This document shows, in pieces, positions 43,174 through 52,292 of a stretch of 64,000 nucleotides of DNA. A model generated the notes under the pieces. That model was not told where the DNA came from. It saw only the letters and a list, made by a program, of their open reading frames with translations, and ran no database searches. Within the stretch, counting starts at the first letter, position 1. Each line of letters starts with the position of its first letter. The position numbers and the translations under genes are program-made. This DNA is from NORP240 sp965222175 (GTDB lineage Bacteria; Pseudomonadota; Gammaproteobacteria; Pseudomonadales; Pseudohongiellaceae): assembly GCA_965222175.1 (NCBI GenBank), contig OZ244938.1, forward strand, positions 1,736,001 through 1,800,000, in the 5' to 3' direction.

Positions 43174-44553
43174 ATGGTGCGACGACGAAGACGAAGAACC
43201 AGAAACCTGCCCAGTGATCCCGTTGAACTGACTATCGACCGCATCAGTCATGAAGGACGTGGTGTTGCGTCGAATGACGGCAAGGTGACCTTTGTCGAAG
43301 GGGGGTTGCCGGGTGAGCGGGTAATGGCCAGGTATCTGCATTGTCGCAGCAGTTTCGACGAAACCACTACCATTGACGTACTGGACCCCAGCCCGGACCG
43401 TGTCACCCCGCCGTGCCCCTATTTCACAGTTTGCGGAGGCTGTTCGCTGCAGCATCTTGCGTCACTGTCCCAGATTGAATTCAAACAGGAACTGTTGCTT
43501 GACCAGTTGCATCATGCCACCGGTCTGGACGCCGACAGCTTTGAAGTGCTGGATATTGAACGGGGACCGACACTCCATTATCGACGCAAAGCGCGCCTCG
43601 CCGTCCGTTACGTGGAGAAAAAAGGTGGGGCGCTGGTCGGGTTCCGGGAGAAACACAGCACTTTCGTGACGCAGATGGATAGCTGCCACGTGCTGACAAC
43701 CGGTATCAGCAGACTGTTGACGCCGCTCAAGGAACTGGTGAACAAGCTGGATGCCAGGCGGGACGTCCCACAGTTTGAAGTGGCCGCCGGAAATAATGAT
43801 GCGGGAAAATCCACGGTAGCCCTGATACTGCGACATTTGAAACCGCTGTCCGCCGATGATCTGGACACGTTGAGTGTGTTTGCCGCCGACTACGGCTGTG
43901 AACTTTACCTCCAACCCAAGGGACCGGATTCCATTCACAAGCTCTGGCCGTCAGAGGGCGAAGATCGATTGCACTACCTGGTGATCGATCCCTCATTCCC
44001 GGATTTACCGCTTACCGTGAAATTTCATCCGGCCGATTTTGTGCAGATCAACGAAGAAATAAACAGCAAGGCCATCCGGTTGGCCATAGGCCTGCTGGAT
44101 CTCGAGCCCGCGGACAGGGTGCTGGATTTATTCTGCGGGCTGGGCAATTTTTCATTGCCCCTTGCGCGTCATTGTCGACAGCTGACGGGGATTGAGGGGA
44201 GCGAGGAAATGGTAACGCGAGCCAGGGAAAATGCCGCGACAAACAATATAAGTAACGCCGGCTTCGAAATGGCCAACCTTTACGAGTTGTCCGGCAGCGA
44301 AACCTGGCTGGGGGAGAAGTATTCCAAGGTATTGCTGGACCCGCCTCGCTCCGGGGCGCTGGAGCTAATTGACTGGCTGGTCCAGTGTGGTGCACGCAAG
44401 ATTGTTTATATTTCCTGCAATCCGGCGACTCTGGCAAGAGATGCGTCGCTGCTTGTGAACGGTGGATATGCGCTCAGGCGGGCAGGTGTGATGGACATGT
44501 TTCCCCACACCGCCCACGTAGAATCCATCGCCGAATTCGAATTGGTAAAATAA
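43174..44553 (+). CDS. rlmD: 23S rRNA (uracil-1939-C5)-methyltransferase RlmD
   Basis: A 459-residue protein with an Arg-rich N-terminus (MVRRRRRRTRN), a TRAM domain, [4Fe-4S] ligands Cys81, Cys87 and Cys90 (CPYFTVCGGC) and a fourth Cys near residue 170 (MDSCHVL). The Rossmann part has DLFCGLGNFSLPLA and the catalytic SCNPATLARD. It methylates U1939 of 23S rRNA using SAM. In Pseudomonas relA lies between rlmD and mazG; here mazG starts 14 bp after the rlmD stop. Confidence 0.97.
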   Translation: MVRRRRRRTRNLPSDPVELTIDRISHEGRGVASNDGKVTFVEGGLPGERVMARYLHCRSSFDETTTIDVLDPSPDRVTPPCPYFTVCGGCSLQHLASLSQIEFKQELLLDQLHHATGLDADSFEVLDIERGPTLHYRRKARLAVRYVEKKGGALVGFREKHSTFVTQMDSCHVLTTGISRLLTPLKELVNKLDARRDVPQFEVAAGNNDAGKSTVALILRHLKPLSADDLDTLSVFAADYGCELYLQPKGPDSIHKLWPSEGEDRLHYLVIDPSFPDLPLTVKFHPADFVQINEEINSKAIRLAIGLLDLEPADRVLDLFCGLGNFSLPLARHCRQLTGIEGSEEMVTRARENAATNNISNAGFEMANLYELSGSETWLGEKYSKVLLDPPRSGALELIDWLVQCGARKIVYISCNPATLARDASLLVNGGYALRRAGVMDMFPHTAHVESIAEFELVK

Positions 44554-44567
44554 CTGGACGGTGTTTA

Positions 44568-45377
44568 ATGGACAGGCTTTTAAAGATCATGGCCCTGCTC
44601 CGGGATCCGGAGCACGGTTGCCCCTGGGACCTTGAGCAGTCGCTGCCAAGTCTTACACGTTACACGCTTGAAGAAGTCTACGAAGTGGTAGATGCAGTGG
44701 AATCGGGAAATCCCGAATCACTTCGCGATGAACTTGGCGACCTGCTTTTCCAGGTAGTCTTTTATGCACGTATCGCCGAAGAGGATGGACTATTTGATTT
44801 CGACGCTATCGTTGCCGGTATTTGTGACAAGCTATTGCGGCGACACCCCCACGTTTTCCCGGGAGGCGAGTTGGAACGTTTTGGTCAACACCAGGCTCTG
44901 GATGCGCAACAGGTAGTTTCCAACTGGGAAACCATCAAGAACGAGGAGCGTGAACAGAAAAGCCGTGAGTCCGGGGGTAAGGCCTCGATACTGGATGATA
45001 TACCCAGGGCCTTGCCAGCCCTTGAGCGATCCCTGAAGATGCAGAAGCGGGCTGCCAGGGTTGGATTTGACTGGTCGTCAGTGTCTCCCGTGCTGGACAA
45101 GTTCAAGGAAGAGATTGGCGAGCTGGAAGAAGCTGTTGCCAGCAACAATGAAGATGCCATAAACCATGAAATGGGAGATTTGTTGTTTGCGGCCGTCAAT
45201 CTGGCACGGCATATCAACGTTGAGCCGGAAAATGCACTGCGTGAAGCCAACCGGCGATTTGCCCGTCGCTTCGCGTTCATTGAAGAGCAGCTGGAGCAGG
45301 AAAATCTTCATCCGGAAGAGGTAGCCCTGGAAAAACTGGATGAGCTTTGGGATGCTGCCAAACGAAAGGGACTATGA
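44568..45377 (+). CDS. mazG: Nucleoside triphosphate pyrophosphohydrolase MazG
   Basis: A 269-residue protein with two MazG domains. The first contains CPWDLEQSLPSLTRYTLEEV and DELGDLLFQVVFYARIA, the second KEEIGELEEAV and NHEMGDLLFAAVNLARHINV. It hydrolyses NTPs, helping remove damaged nucleotides, and can affect (p)ppGpp. The start at MDRLLKIM is chosen because it immediately precedes the conserved core; a longer frame overlaps rlmD. Ends about 70 bp before adk. Confidence 0.96.
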   Translation: MDRLLKIMALLRDPEHGCPWDLEQSLPSLTRYTLEEVYEVVDAVESGNPESLRDELGDLLFQVVFYARIAEEDGLFDFDAIVAGICDKLLRRHPHVFPGGELERFGQHQALDAQQVVSNWETIKNEEREQKSRESGGKASILDDIPRALPALERSLKMQKRAARVGFDWSSVSPVLDKFKEEIGELEEAVASNNEDAINHEMGDLLFAAVNLARHINVEPENALREANRRFARRFAFIEEQLEQENLHPEEVALEKLDELWDAAKRKGL

Positions 45378-45449
45378 TCGCCTGGCTTACCGGTTCGGCC
45401 ACCGACTGCTACACAGGATTCCTACTACTAATCACAGGAGAATTGCCTT

Positions 45450-46097
45450 ATGAGAATCATTTTATTGGGCCCGCCCGGGGCCGGGAAAGGCACCCAGGCC
45501 GCTTTTATCACCGAGAAATTCGAGATACCACAAATTTCAACCGGCGATATGTTACGGGCTGCGGTAAAAGAACAGTCGGAACTGGGCAAAAAAGTTGAGG
45601 CAGTAATGGCTTCCGGCGGACTGGTGACCGATGAAATCATCATTTCCCTGGTCAAGGAACGTATCCAGCAGGAAGATTGTAAAAACGGCTTTCTTTTTGA
45701 TGGTTTCCCCCGGACCATTCCCCAGGCGGAAGCGTTGCAGAACTCCGGGGTGCAGATCGACACGGTCCTGGAGATCCACGTCGACGACGAGGAAATTGTG
45801 CAGCGCATGAGTGGACGGTGGGTGCATCCGGATTCCGGCCGTGTCTATCACGTGACAAACAACCCGCCAAAAGTAGCAGGCAAAGACGATGTGACCGGCG
45901 AACCCCTGGTGCAACGTGATGATGACCGGGAGGAAACCGTGCGCAAGAGATTGCAGGTATATCACCAGCAGACCAAGCCCCTGGTCGAGTTTTACCGGAA
46001 TCTACAGGAAGCGGAAAACACCCTGAAAGTAGCGCGGATAGAGGGTACGGGTTCAGTTGATTCAATAAAAGAGAAAGTAATTACCGCGTTGTCCTGA
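45450..46097 (+). CDS. adk: Adenylate kinase
   Basis: A 215-residue enzyme converting ATP and AMP to two ADP. P-loop GPPGAGKGTQ at 7-16, AMP-binding STGDMLRAAV and FLFDGFPRTIPQA, and a long LID (GRWVHPDSGRVYHV) without zinc cysteines, as in other gammaproteobacteria. Preceded by an AGGAG site. Followed by a strong terminator. Confidence 0.98.
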   Translation: MRIILLGPPGAGKGTQAAFITEKFEIPQISTGDMLRAAVKEQSELGKKVEAVMASGGLVTDEIIISLVKERIQQEDCKNGFLFDGFPRTIPQAEALQNSGVQIDTVLEIHVDDEEIVQRMSGRWVHPDSGRVYHVTNNPPKVAGKDDVTGEPLVQRDDDREETVRKRLQVYHQQTKPLVEFYRNLQEAENTLKVARIEGTGSVDSIKEKVITALS

Positions 46098-46171
46098 TGT
46101 CATGAAGAAAAAATGTTTCGTCATTATGGTTCAACCGCATTGATTCGCCTGCTTCATTGAGCAGGCATAAT

Positions 46172-46199
46172 AAAAAGCCCGGTCCTTTCCGGGCTTTTT
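46172..46199 (+). terminator. Rho-independent terminator after adk
   Basis: AAAAAGCCCGG, loop TCCTTT, CCGGGCTTTTT. Because the A and T tracts are symmetrical it could work in both directions. A smaller hairpin (GCCTGC...GCAGGC) lies immediately upstream. Confidence 0.93.
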
Positions 46200-46487
46200 A
46201 TTTACTGAAGAATACAAATCATCCTCGTTCAAACCTCTACTCAATTCCATTATCGTGTGTTTGCCGCGCAGGTAATTCCTTAAAGTTTTTAATGATTGGA
46301 GCGAAATACTGTCTGAGTGCCGCATTAAGCGGATTTTGTTAATGGAAAGTAGAATTAGTTTTTGATCAATTAATAGCGCTTCATCACTGTTAGCTAAATA
46401 TTTTTTGTGCTATGTTGCCGGCGAATGAAGCTTTCATTACCTCGCAAGGGTAGGCTTGGAGTTTCACTAACTAGGAGATAAACGAGT
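46200..46487. other. AT-rich upstream region of the AlgP-like gene
   Basis: No gene is seen. The stretch is AT-rich and contains TGCTATGTT near 46409-46417, a candidate extended -10. The AT content suggests an isolated, strong or regulated promoter for the next gene. Confidence 0.45.
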
Positions 46488-47561
46488 ATGGCTAAAGTTA
46501 CTGGTAGGAAAAAGGCGGCGAAGAAAAAGACGCCAGCCAAAAAAACTGCTGCTAAGAAAATGACTGATGCGCAGAAGCGTGAAGCGGCCTTAAAGAAAGC
46601 GATTGAATCATTCGTGACGAAATGGAACAAGAAACGCGATAAGGAAGAAGCAGTCAAAGCACGTAAAGCCGCTAAAAAAGCTGCGCAGAAAGCCAAGGCG
46701 GCAGCCAAGAAAGCTGCATTGAAGGAAAAGCAGGCAGCCAAGAAGGCGGCTGCAAAAGCCAGGGTCGCGGCTAAAAAAGCTGCTGCCAAGAAAAAGTCTC
46801 CGGCCCGTAAAAAAGCAGCCAAGAAGAAAGTAGCGAAAAAGAAAACAGCCAAGAAAAAAGTAGCCAAGAAAAAGTCGCCGGCTAAGAAGAAGACCGCCAG
46901 GAAGAAGTCAGTGAAAAGGGCAGCCATGGCCAAAAAAGCCTCCCCCAAAAAGGTCGCCAAGAAAAAAGCGGCCAAGAAGAAGGTAGCCAAGAAGAAGGTA
47001 GCCAAGAAAAAGGTGGCAAAGAAAAAAGTAGCCAAGAAGAAAGCTGCGGCCAAGAAAAAGTCGCCCGCTAAAAAGAAAGCAGCCAAAAAGAAGGTAGCCA
47101 AGAAGAAGGTAGCCAAGAAGAAGGTAGCCAAGAAGAAAGTGGCTAAGAAGAAGGTAGCTAAGAAGAAAGTGGCCAAGAAGAAGGCAACCAAGAAGAAGGC
47201 AGCCAAGAAAAAGGTAGCCAAGAAAAAGGTAGCCAAGAAAAAGGCAGCAGCCAAGAAAGGTGGAGCGGTCAAGCGCAAGGCTGCAGCCAAGAAGAAAGTA
47301 GCTAAAAAGAAAGTAGCGAAGAAGAAAGCGGCAAAGAAGAAAGTAGCAAAAAAGAAGCCGGCCAGTAATAAAGCCGCAAAGAAAAAGGTGGCCAAAAAGA
47401 AAGCAGCCAAGAAGAAAGCAGCCAAGAAGAAAGCAGCCAAGAAGAAAGTAGCGAAGAAGAAAGTAGCAAAGAAAAAGGCGCCTGCCAAGAAAAAAGCGGC
47501 AGCGAAAAAGAAGTCGCCCGCCAGGAAGAAGGCAGCCAGGAAATCCAGCAGGAAAAAGTAG
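46488..47561 (+). CDS. AlgP-like histone-H1-type Lys/Ala repeat protein
   Basis: A 357-residue, extremely basic protein. Residues 25-62 are the only normal sequence (KMTDAQKREAALKKAIESF, then VTKWNKKRDKEEAV), a short helical head. The remainder is repeats of KKVAK, KKAAK and KKSPAK units, like the C-terminal domains of histone H1 and of AlgP (AlgR3) from Pseudomonas, which binds DNA and influences alginate genes. It should bind DNA or RNA unspecifically and compact the nucleoid or ribosome-associated RNA. The coding DNA is itself a long degenerate repeat (AAGAAGAAAGTAGCC-like), which will vary in length through slippage. Flanked by strong terminators, so it is a single-gene unit. Confidence 0.88.
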   Translation: MAKVTGRKKAAKKKTPAKKTAAKKMTDAQKREAALKKAIESFVTKWNKKRDKEEAVKARKAAKKAAQKAKAAAKKAALKEKQAAKKAAAKARVAAKKAAAKKKSPARKKAAKKKVAKKKTAKKKVAKKKSPAKKKTARKKSVKRAAMAKKASPKKVAKKKAAKKKVAKKKVAKKKVAKKKVAKKKAAAKKKSPAKKKAAKKKVAKKKVAKKKVAKKKVAKKKVAKKKVAKKKATKKKAAKKKVAKKKVAKKKAAAKKGGAVKRKAAAKKKVAKKKVAKKKAAKKKVAKKKPASNKAAKKKVAKKKAAKKKAAKKKAAKKKVAKKKVAKKKAPAKKKAAAKKKSPARKKAARKSSRKK

Positions 47562-47644
47562 TTAGCTGGTAGTTAGTGTAACTTTAGCTCCAGGACTGGC
47601 CGGGGAGAGGGATCGACCCAGCCAGGCCATATCCTTGCAAAGAG

Positions 47645-47679
47645 AAATCCTTCCCGACTCGTTTCGGGAGGGATTTTTC
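47645..47679 (+). terminator. Rho-independent terminator after the AlgP-like gene
   Basis: AAATCCTTCCCGA, loop CTCGTT, TCGGGAGGGATTT, with further T. The 13-bp stem has one G-U pair. Confidence 0.95.
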
Positions 47680-47736
47680 TTTATCAGCACCATGGTTTGA
47701 CCACGCTCTACCACAGCCACGTATACTGTAGCCTCC

Positions 47737-48429
47737 ATGGCAAATCTTCTTATAATCGACACTTCTTCATCCATCTGCTCGGTAGTTCTGGATAGGGACG
47801 GTGAACATTCTGCGCGACGTATCGACGGTGTGCGGACTCACGGACAGTTCCTGTTGACCCTGATCAGGGAGCTGACCACCGAACAGGAACTGGAGCTGAC
47901 TGATCTCTCGGCGCTGGCAGTGATTTCCGGCCCAGGCTCATTTACTGGAATCAGAATCGGTATCGGTGTTGTCCAGGGGTTGGCCACGGCGCTTGATCTT
48001 CCCGTGGTGTTGCTGTCTTCGTTGGAATGGCTTGCATGGACGGCCAGGCAGCGCTTCGACGTCAACGGTGTTGTGGTCTGTAACAGGGCAAGAGATGGCG
48101 AATACTACTTTGCGTCTTATCGTTTTGAAAGCGATAGTGCCGTGAAATGCGGCGGGGAAAGCCTGGGTGACGGGACCATGGTTTCCGACTCCCATGCGTG
48201 GCAATCCCCAGGCGACTGGGTTGCCGTGGGTGACGGCTGGGAAGACGCGGACAATTTCGATGCGGAATTGTTGAACTGTTTCAGGCTTGTGGATTGTCGG
48301 CTGGAAGGTGACATCGGCACGCTTTGTCAATTGGCCAGGACAAAGCTGGAGTCCGGTAATACAGTGCCTGCCAGCCAGGCTATGCCTTCCTATCTCAAGG
48401 AAACTATAAATTACCGGACTTCGGGATAA
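47737..48429 (+). CDS. tsaB: tRNA threonylcarbamoyladenosine biosynthesis protein TsaB
   Basis: A 230-residue ASKHA-fold protein starting LLIIDTSSSICSVVLDRDG with the family block LSALAVISGPGSFTGIRIGI and VQGLATALDLPVVLLSSLEW. It partners TsaD and TsaE in making t6A37 on tRNAs that read ANN codons. The next gene, uppP, starts 12 bp downstream, so they are likely cotranscribed. Confidence 0.93.
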   Translation: MANLLIIDTSSSICSVVLDRDGEHSARRIDGVRTHGQFLLTLIRELTTEQELELTDLSALAVISGPGSFTGIRIGIGVVQGLATALDLPVVLLSSLEWLAWTARQRFDVNGVVVCNRARDGEYYFASYRFESDSAVKCGGESLGDGTMVSDSHAWQSPGDWVAVGDGWEDADNFDAELLNCFRLVDCRLEGDIGTLCQLARTKLESGNTVPASQAMPSYLKETINYRTSG

Positions 48430-48441
48430 TGGAGCGCGCTT

Positions 48442-49254
48442 GTGGATGTTGAATTTTTACAGGTCACCTTCCTTGCGATTCTGCAGGGGATAACCGAGTT
48501 CCTGCCGATATCCAGCTCGGGGCATCTTATCCTTCCCGCAGCACTGTTGGGATGGGAAGACCAGGGACTGGTGTTCGATGTATCGGTGCATCTCGGTAGC
48601 CTGTTTGCCGTGGTTTACTATTTCAGGCTGCAGATCTGGTCCCTGGCACTGTCGTGGATCAATTCGCTGGTGACAAGACAGTCCAGTGAAGAAGCACACC
48701 TGGCCTGGCTGATCCTGTTGGCAACATTACCCGCGGGGGTAGCGGGACTCCTTCTCGATGACCTGGTGGAGGAGTATGGGCGGTCGACGGTTGTAATCGC
48801 CAGCACATCTCTGGTGTTTGCCGTCCTGTTGTGGTGGGGTGATCGTCGTTCTTCAAGGCGTCATGGCCTTGCCGACCTGAACTGGAAAACTGCCCTCTTT
48901 ATCGGCATGGCGCAAATGCTTGCCTTGATTCCGGGGACGTCCAGGTCGGGAGTTACCATGACGGCAGGACTGTTTGTCAACATGTCACGGCAGGCGGCGT
49001 CCCGGTTTTCCTTTCTGCTGGCTATCCCCATTATCGCCGCCAGTGGCCTGTTGAAGCTCCTGGAATTCTATCAGGCAGGAGCCGGTGTATCGGCCTGGAT
49101 CGTGCTGCTTTACGGGGCACTGCTGTCAGGTGTGGTTTCTTTCCTCTGTATTCATTACTTTCTCAAGCTCATCGAACGTACCGGCTTCCTGCCGTTCGTG
49201 ATTTACCGCATTTTCCTTGGCCTGTTATTGTTTGCCGTCTATTTCTCGATGTGA
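48442..49254 (+). CDS. uppP: Undecaprenyl-diphosphatase UppP (BacA)
   Basis: A 270-residue polytopic membrane enzyme that recycles undecaprenyl diphosphate to the monophosphate carrier for peptidoglycan. The two signature motifs are ITEFLPISSSGHLIL (about 17-31) and PGTSRSGVTMTAG (about 172-184). GTG start. It is the counterpart of uppS further right, which makes the same lipid. Confidence 0.96.
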   Translation: MDVEFLQVTFLAILQGITEFLPISSSGHLILPAALLGWEDQGLVFDVSVHLGSLFAVVYYFRLQIWSLALSWINSLVTRQSSEEAHLAWLILLATLPAGVAGLLLDDLVEEYGRSTVVIASTSLVFAVLLWWGDRRSSRRHGLADLNWKTALFIGMAQMLALIPGTSRSGVTMTAGLFVNMSRQAASRFSFLLAIPIIAASGLLKLLEFYQAGAGVSAWIVLLYGALLSGVVSFLCIHYFLKLIERTGFLPFVIYRIFLGLLLFAVYFSM

Positions 49255-49269
49255 GGTGATACAGAAATC

Positions 49270-50061
49270 ATGGCAGATGTCGCCATCGCCTGTTTGGACC
49301 AGGATGCGGACGGAGCCGGATCCTGTGCCGCTGTTGCCAGGAAGCTCGCCCGGCAGTTGGCCTTGCCCTGCCTGGGTTCGGCGGACAGTCTGGAAAACGT
49401 CGGGTTTCTACTGGGCGTGTCAGACAAAGGGCTGTCCCTGGGTATGAACAGGCAGGATTCTCCCGGTATCGTGCGGGTGGATTTTGAAAACTCGAAATTG
49501 GAATACCGGGTTCAAAGCCGGGTGACGCGTCAGGCGATCTGTCGGGCAGTGGGCGTCAAGCCGGGGTTGTACCCGACGGTGCTCGATGCCACCGCAGGGC
49601 TGGGAAAAGACGCCTTTGTCCTGGCCAGCACCGGCTGCCACGTGCACATGCTGGAACGAAATCCGGTAGTCTTCGCGCTGCTGAACGACGGATTGCGCCG
49701 TGCCCGGGAATCACAGAATGAAGGAGTCCGGCAGACCGTGCAGCGACTCTCGGTGACCCACGTGGCCCTGAACGGGTTCAGCTGCCCGGAACCAGGCTTT
49801 GAAGTGGTCTACCTGGATCCAATGTTTCCCGCGCGCAGGAAGACTGCCCGGGTGAAGAAGGATATGTACGTGCTGCAACAATTTCTGGCCAGGATCGGGG
49901 AAACAACGGACGAGGCCACGCTGCTTGGCCAGGCACTGACCATTGCCCGGCGCCGGGTGGTAATGAAACGCCCGCTACATGCACCGGACGTCGCTGATCG
50001 ACCACCGACTTTCAGGTTGACAGGTCGCAGCAATCGATTTGATGTGTACGTGACCGGTTAG
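49270..50061 (+). CDS. rsmJ: 16S rRNA (guanine-1516-N2)-methyltransferase RsmJ
   Basis: A 263-residue SAM-dependent enzyme. LDATAGLGKDAFVLA (about 102-116) is the SAM loop, HMLERNPVVFALL the acidic strand and VVYLDPMFPARRKTA the family's catalytic loop. The N-terminal part (LGSADSLENVGFLL) is shorter in conservation but placed as in other RsmJ. Convergent with dapE, 39 bp away. Confidence 0.94.
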   Translation: MADVAIACLDQDADGAGSCAAVARKLARQLALPCLGSADSLENVGFLLGVSDKGLSLGMNRQDSPGIVRVDFENSKLEYRVQSRVTRQAICRAVGVKPGLYPTVLDATAGLGKDAFVLASTGCHVHMLERNPVVFALLNDGLRRARESQNEGVRQTVQRLSVTHVALNGFSCPEPGFEVVYLDPMFPARRKTARVKKDMYVLQQFLARIGETTDEATLLGQALTIARRRVVMKRPLHAPDVADRPPTFRLTGRSNRFDVYVTG

Positions 50062-50100
50062 TGATCGCTGAGCCGGATAGGGCAACGCGCCTGCTGATTA

Positions 50101-51222
50101 TCAGACAAGCTTCTCCATGATGCCACGGTAAAGCGCCGACAGGCGGTCCAGGTCTTTAATCCGCACATGTTCATTGACCTTGTGGATGGAACCATTACAG
50201 GGGCCGAGCTCAATTACCTGGGCGCCTGCCGGCGCAATGAACCGGCCGTCCGATGTGCCACCACTGGTTGAAAGTTCCGGAATCAGTCCCGTCTGCTGCT
50301 GAATGACGGTCGTCGCGGCATCGATTAGGTTACCCCTGCGCGTAAGAAAAGGCTGGCCGGATAGCTGCCAGTCGATCTCAAAATCGAGTTCATGTTGCTT
50401 GAACAGGGCCTCGCACCGTTGCCGGATGGCGGCATCATTCAGTTCGGTGGAAAACCGCAGATTGAAGTCCACCTGCAGCGATTCGGGAATGACGTTGGTG
50501 GCCCCCTGGCCGGCGTGGATATTGGAAATCTGCAGGGTTGTCGGGGGGAAAGCCTCGTTTCCGCCGTCCCAGGTTTCACGGGTAAGGTCCGCCAGAGACT
50601 GCAGCGCGCGATGCACGGGATTATCGGCCAGCTGCGGATAGGCAACATGCCCCTGAATACCCTTGACGGTAAGCCTGCCGTTAAGGGAGCCACGTCGACC
50701 AATCTTTATGGTGTCGCCAAGTTCCCGGCTGCTGCTGGGCTCACCGACAACACAATAATCAATGGCCAGGGCGTGTTCCTGCAGCCACTTTACGACCTGG
50801 ACGGTGCCGTCCACCGCCGGTCCTTCTTCGTCACTGGTTATCAGAAATCCCAGGGAACCTCGAGGCGCGCGGTCCTGGAGGAAAGCCTCCACGGCGGTGA
50901 TCATGGCGGCCAGTGATCCCTTCATGTCGGCAGCGCCACGGCCATAAAGCAAGCCGTCTCTTTCGGTGGGGCTGAAGGGTGGTGAAGACCAGGCATCTAA
51001 GGGGCCGGGAGGCACAACGTCCGTGTGACCGGCAAAAACAAGCAGGGGATCCTGGTCTCCATACCGTGCCCAGAAATTCTGTACGGCATTGAATGGCAGG
51101 CGTTGGATATGAAATCCCGCGGCTTCCAGTCGCCGTACCATGATGTCCTGGCACCCGGCATCTTCCGGAGTGATGGATTCCCGGGAAATCAATTCCCTGG
51201 CAAGTTCCAGCGTCGCGCTCAT
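50101..51222 (-). CDS. dapE: Succinyl-diaminopimelate desuccinylase
   Basis: A 373-residue M20-type metalloenzyme that releases LL-diaminopimelate for lysine and peptidoglycan synthesis. Metal ligands are in VFAGHTDVVPPG (about 63-74), GAADMKGSLAA and TSDEEGPAVDGT, and the terminal histidine in GSIHKVNEH. Lies 10 bp downstream of dapD on the same strand, so two steps of the succinylase branch are cotranscribed. Confidence 0.97.
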   Translation of the reverse strand: MSATLELARELISRESITPEDAGCQDIMVRRLEAAGFHIQRLPFNAVQNFWARYGDQDPLLVFAGHTDVVPPGPLDAWSSPPFSPTERDGLLYGRGAADMKGSLAAMITAVEAFLQDRAPRGSLGFLITSDEEGPAVDGTVQVVKWLQEHALAIDYCVVGEPSSSRELGDTIKIGRRGSLNGRLTVKGIQGHVAYPQLADNPVHRALQSLADLTRETWDGGNEAFPPTTLQISNIHAGQGATNVIPESLQVDFNLRFSTELNDAAIRQRCEALFKQHELDFEIDWQLSGQPFLTRRGNLIDAATTVIQQQTGLIPELSTSGGTSDGRFIAPAGAQVIELGPCNGSIHKVNEHVRIKDLDRLSALYRGIMEKLV

Positions 51223-51232
51223 CGGATAACAC

Positions 51233-52276
51233 CTAGTTGTGACTGTGCAGCTCTTCGTTCAGCTCAACGGAAGCCTTGTTGGGCACACATTCCACGGCAC
51301 CAGTGAGGGAATTGCGCCGAAACAGCAGGTCGTTCTGCCGGGACAGTTCAAGAGCCTTTGCGGTTTTCACGTGTTTGCCGTTCCTGTCCAGTACATTTAC
51401 CTTGGTTCCGGCAGTGACATACAGTCCCGCTTCGATGATACAGCGATCGCCAATGGAAAACCCGATGCCGGCATTGGCGCCGATAAGGCAGTTTTCACCC
51501 ACGGCAATGACTTCGGCGCCGCCGCCCGAGAGGGTGCCCATGATGCTGCAGCCGCCGCCGAGGTCACTGCCTTCGCCGACCATCACGCCTGCGGAAATCC
51601 GGCCCTCGATCATGGCCTTGCCGGCACTGCCGGCATTGAAATTGACGAAGCCTTCGTGCATCACCGTGGTGCCCTCGCCGAGGTAGGCGCCCAGTCGTAC
51701 GCGGGCACTGTGGGCGATCCGCACGCCACCGGGAACGACATAGTTGGTCATTTTCGGAAACTTGTCCACGGACATGACTTCCAGCAGCTCACCGGCCAGG
51801 CGTGCTTCCAACTGGCGGTCCGGCAGTTCGTCAAGCTCGACGGGACCCTTGTTTGTCCAGGCGAGGTTGTGCAGCAGGCTGAAAGCGCCGTCCAGGTTCA
51901 GGCTGTTAGGTAACGCCAGTCGATGGGACAACAGCTGGAGCTTGAGAAAAACTTCGGCCACGGAAGAGGGCGGCTTGTCCTGCCGAATCAGGCAGGCGAT
52001 ACCGTCCGCCTTGCCTGCCGCCAGATTCTGCACCAGCTCGGCCTGCTGCGGAAAGCCGGCTTCCGTCAGTCTGCTGTGCAGATCCTCGGCCAGTCCGGGC
52101 CCGATGGCCGCAACAGCGTTGTCCGTGTCACCGAGATCCAGCACGTCGGCTGCCGACCGGACAAGATCCTCCGGGGGATGCAGCAGCGGAACCGGATAGA
52201 GGGCTTCGATGATGTCGCCTTTTCGGTTTCGGGTCACTACGCCGATAGCGAAGCTGTGAAAGGTTGGGGAATTCAT
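51233..52276 (-). CDS. dapD: Tetrahydrodipicolinate N-succinyltransferase (long form)
   Basis: A 347-residue acyltransferase of the lysine pathway with a left-handed beta-helix: repeated hexapeptides in LGAYLGEGTTVMHEGFVNFN, IEGRISAGVMVGEGSDLGGG and VIAVGENCLIGANAGIGFSI. The length and the N-terminal domain fit the Pseudomonas/Mycobacterium-type DapD rather than the 274-residue E. coli form. Cotranscribed with dapE and probably yffB and glnD. Confidence 0.96.
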   Translation of the reverse strand: MNSPTFHSFAIGVVTRNRKGDIIEALYPVPLLHPPEDLVRSAADVLDLGDTDNAVAAIGPGLAEDLHSRLTEAGFPQQAELVQNLAAGKADGIACLIRQDKPPSSVAEVFLKLQLLSHRLALPNSLNLDGAFSLLHNLAWTNKGPVELDELPDRQLEARLAGELLEVMSVDKFPKMTNYVVPGGVRIAHSARVRLGAYLGEGTTVMHEGFVNFNAGSAGKAMIEGRISAGVMVGEGSDLGGGCSIMGTLSGGGAEVIAVGENCLIGANAGIGFSIGDRCIIEAGLYVTAGTKVNVLDRNGKHVKTAKALELSRQNDLLFRRNSLTGAVECVPNKASVELNEELHSHN

Positions 52277-52292
52277 ATCGGGCCCTCTGGCT

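Noticed and set aside
46394..47488. 364-codon minus-strand frame rich in Phe, Ala and Leu
   Set aside because: Mirror image of the Lys/Ala repeat gene; AAG/AAA codons read as CTT/TTT on the other strand. No independent signal.
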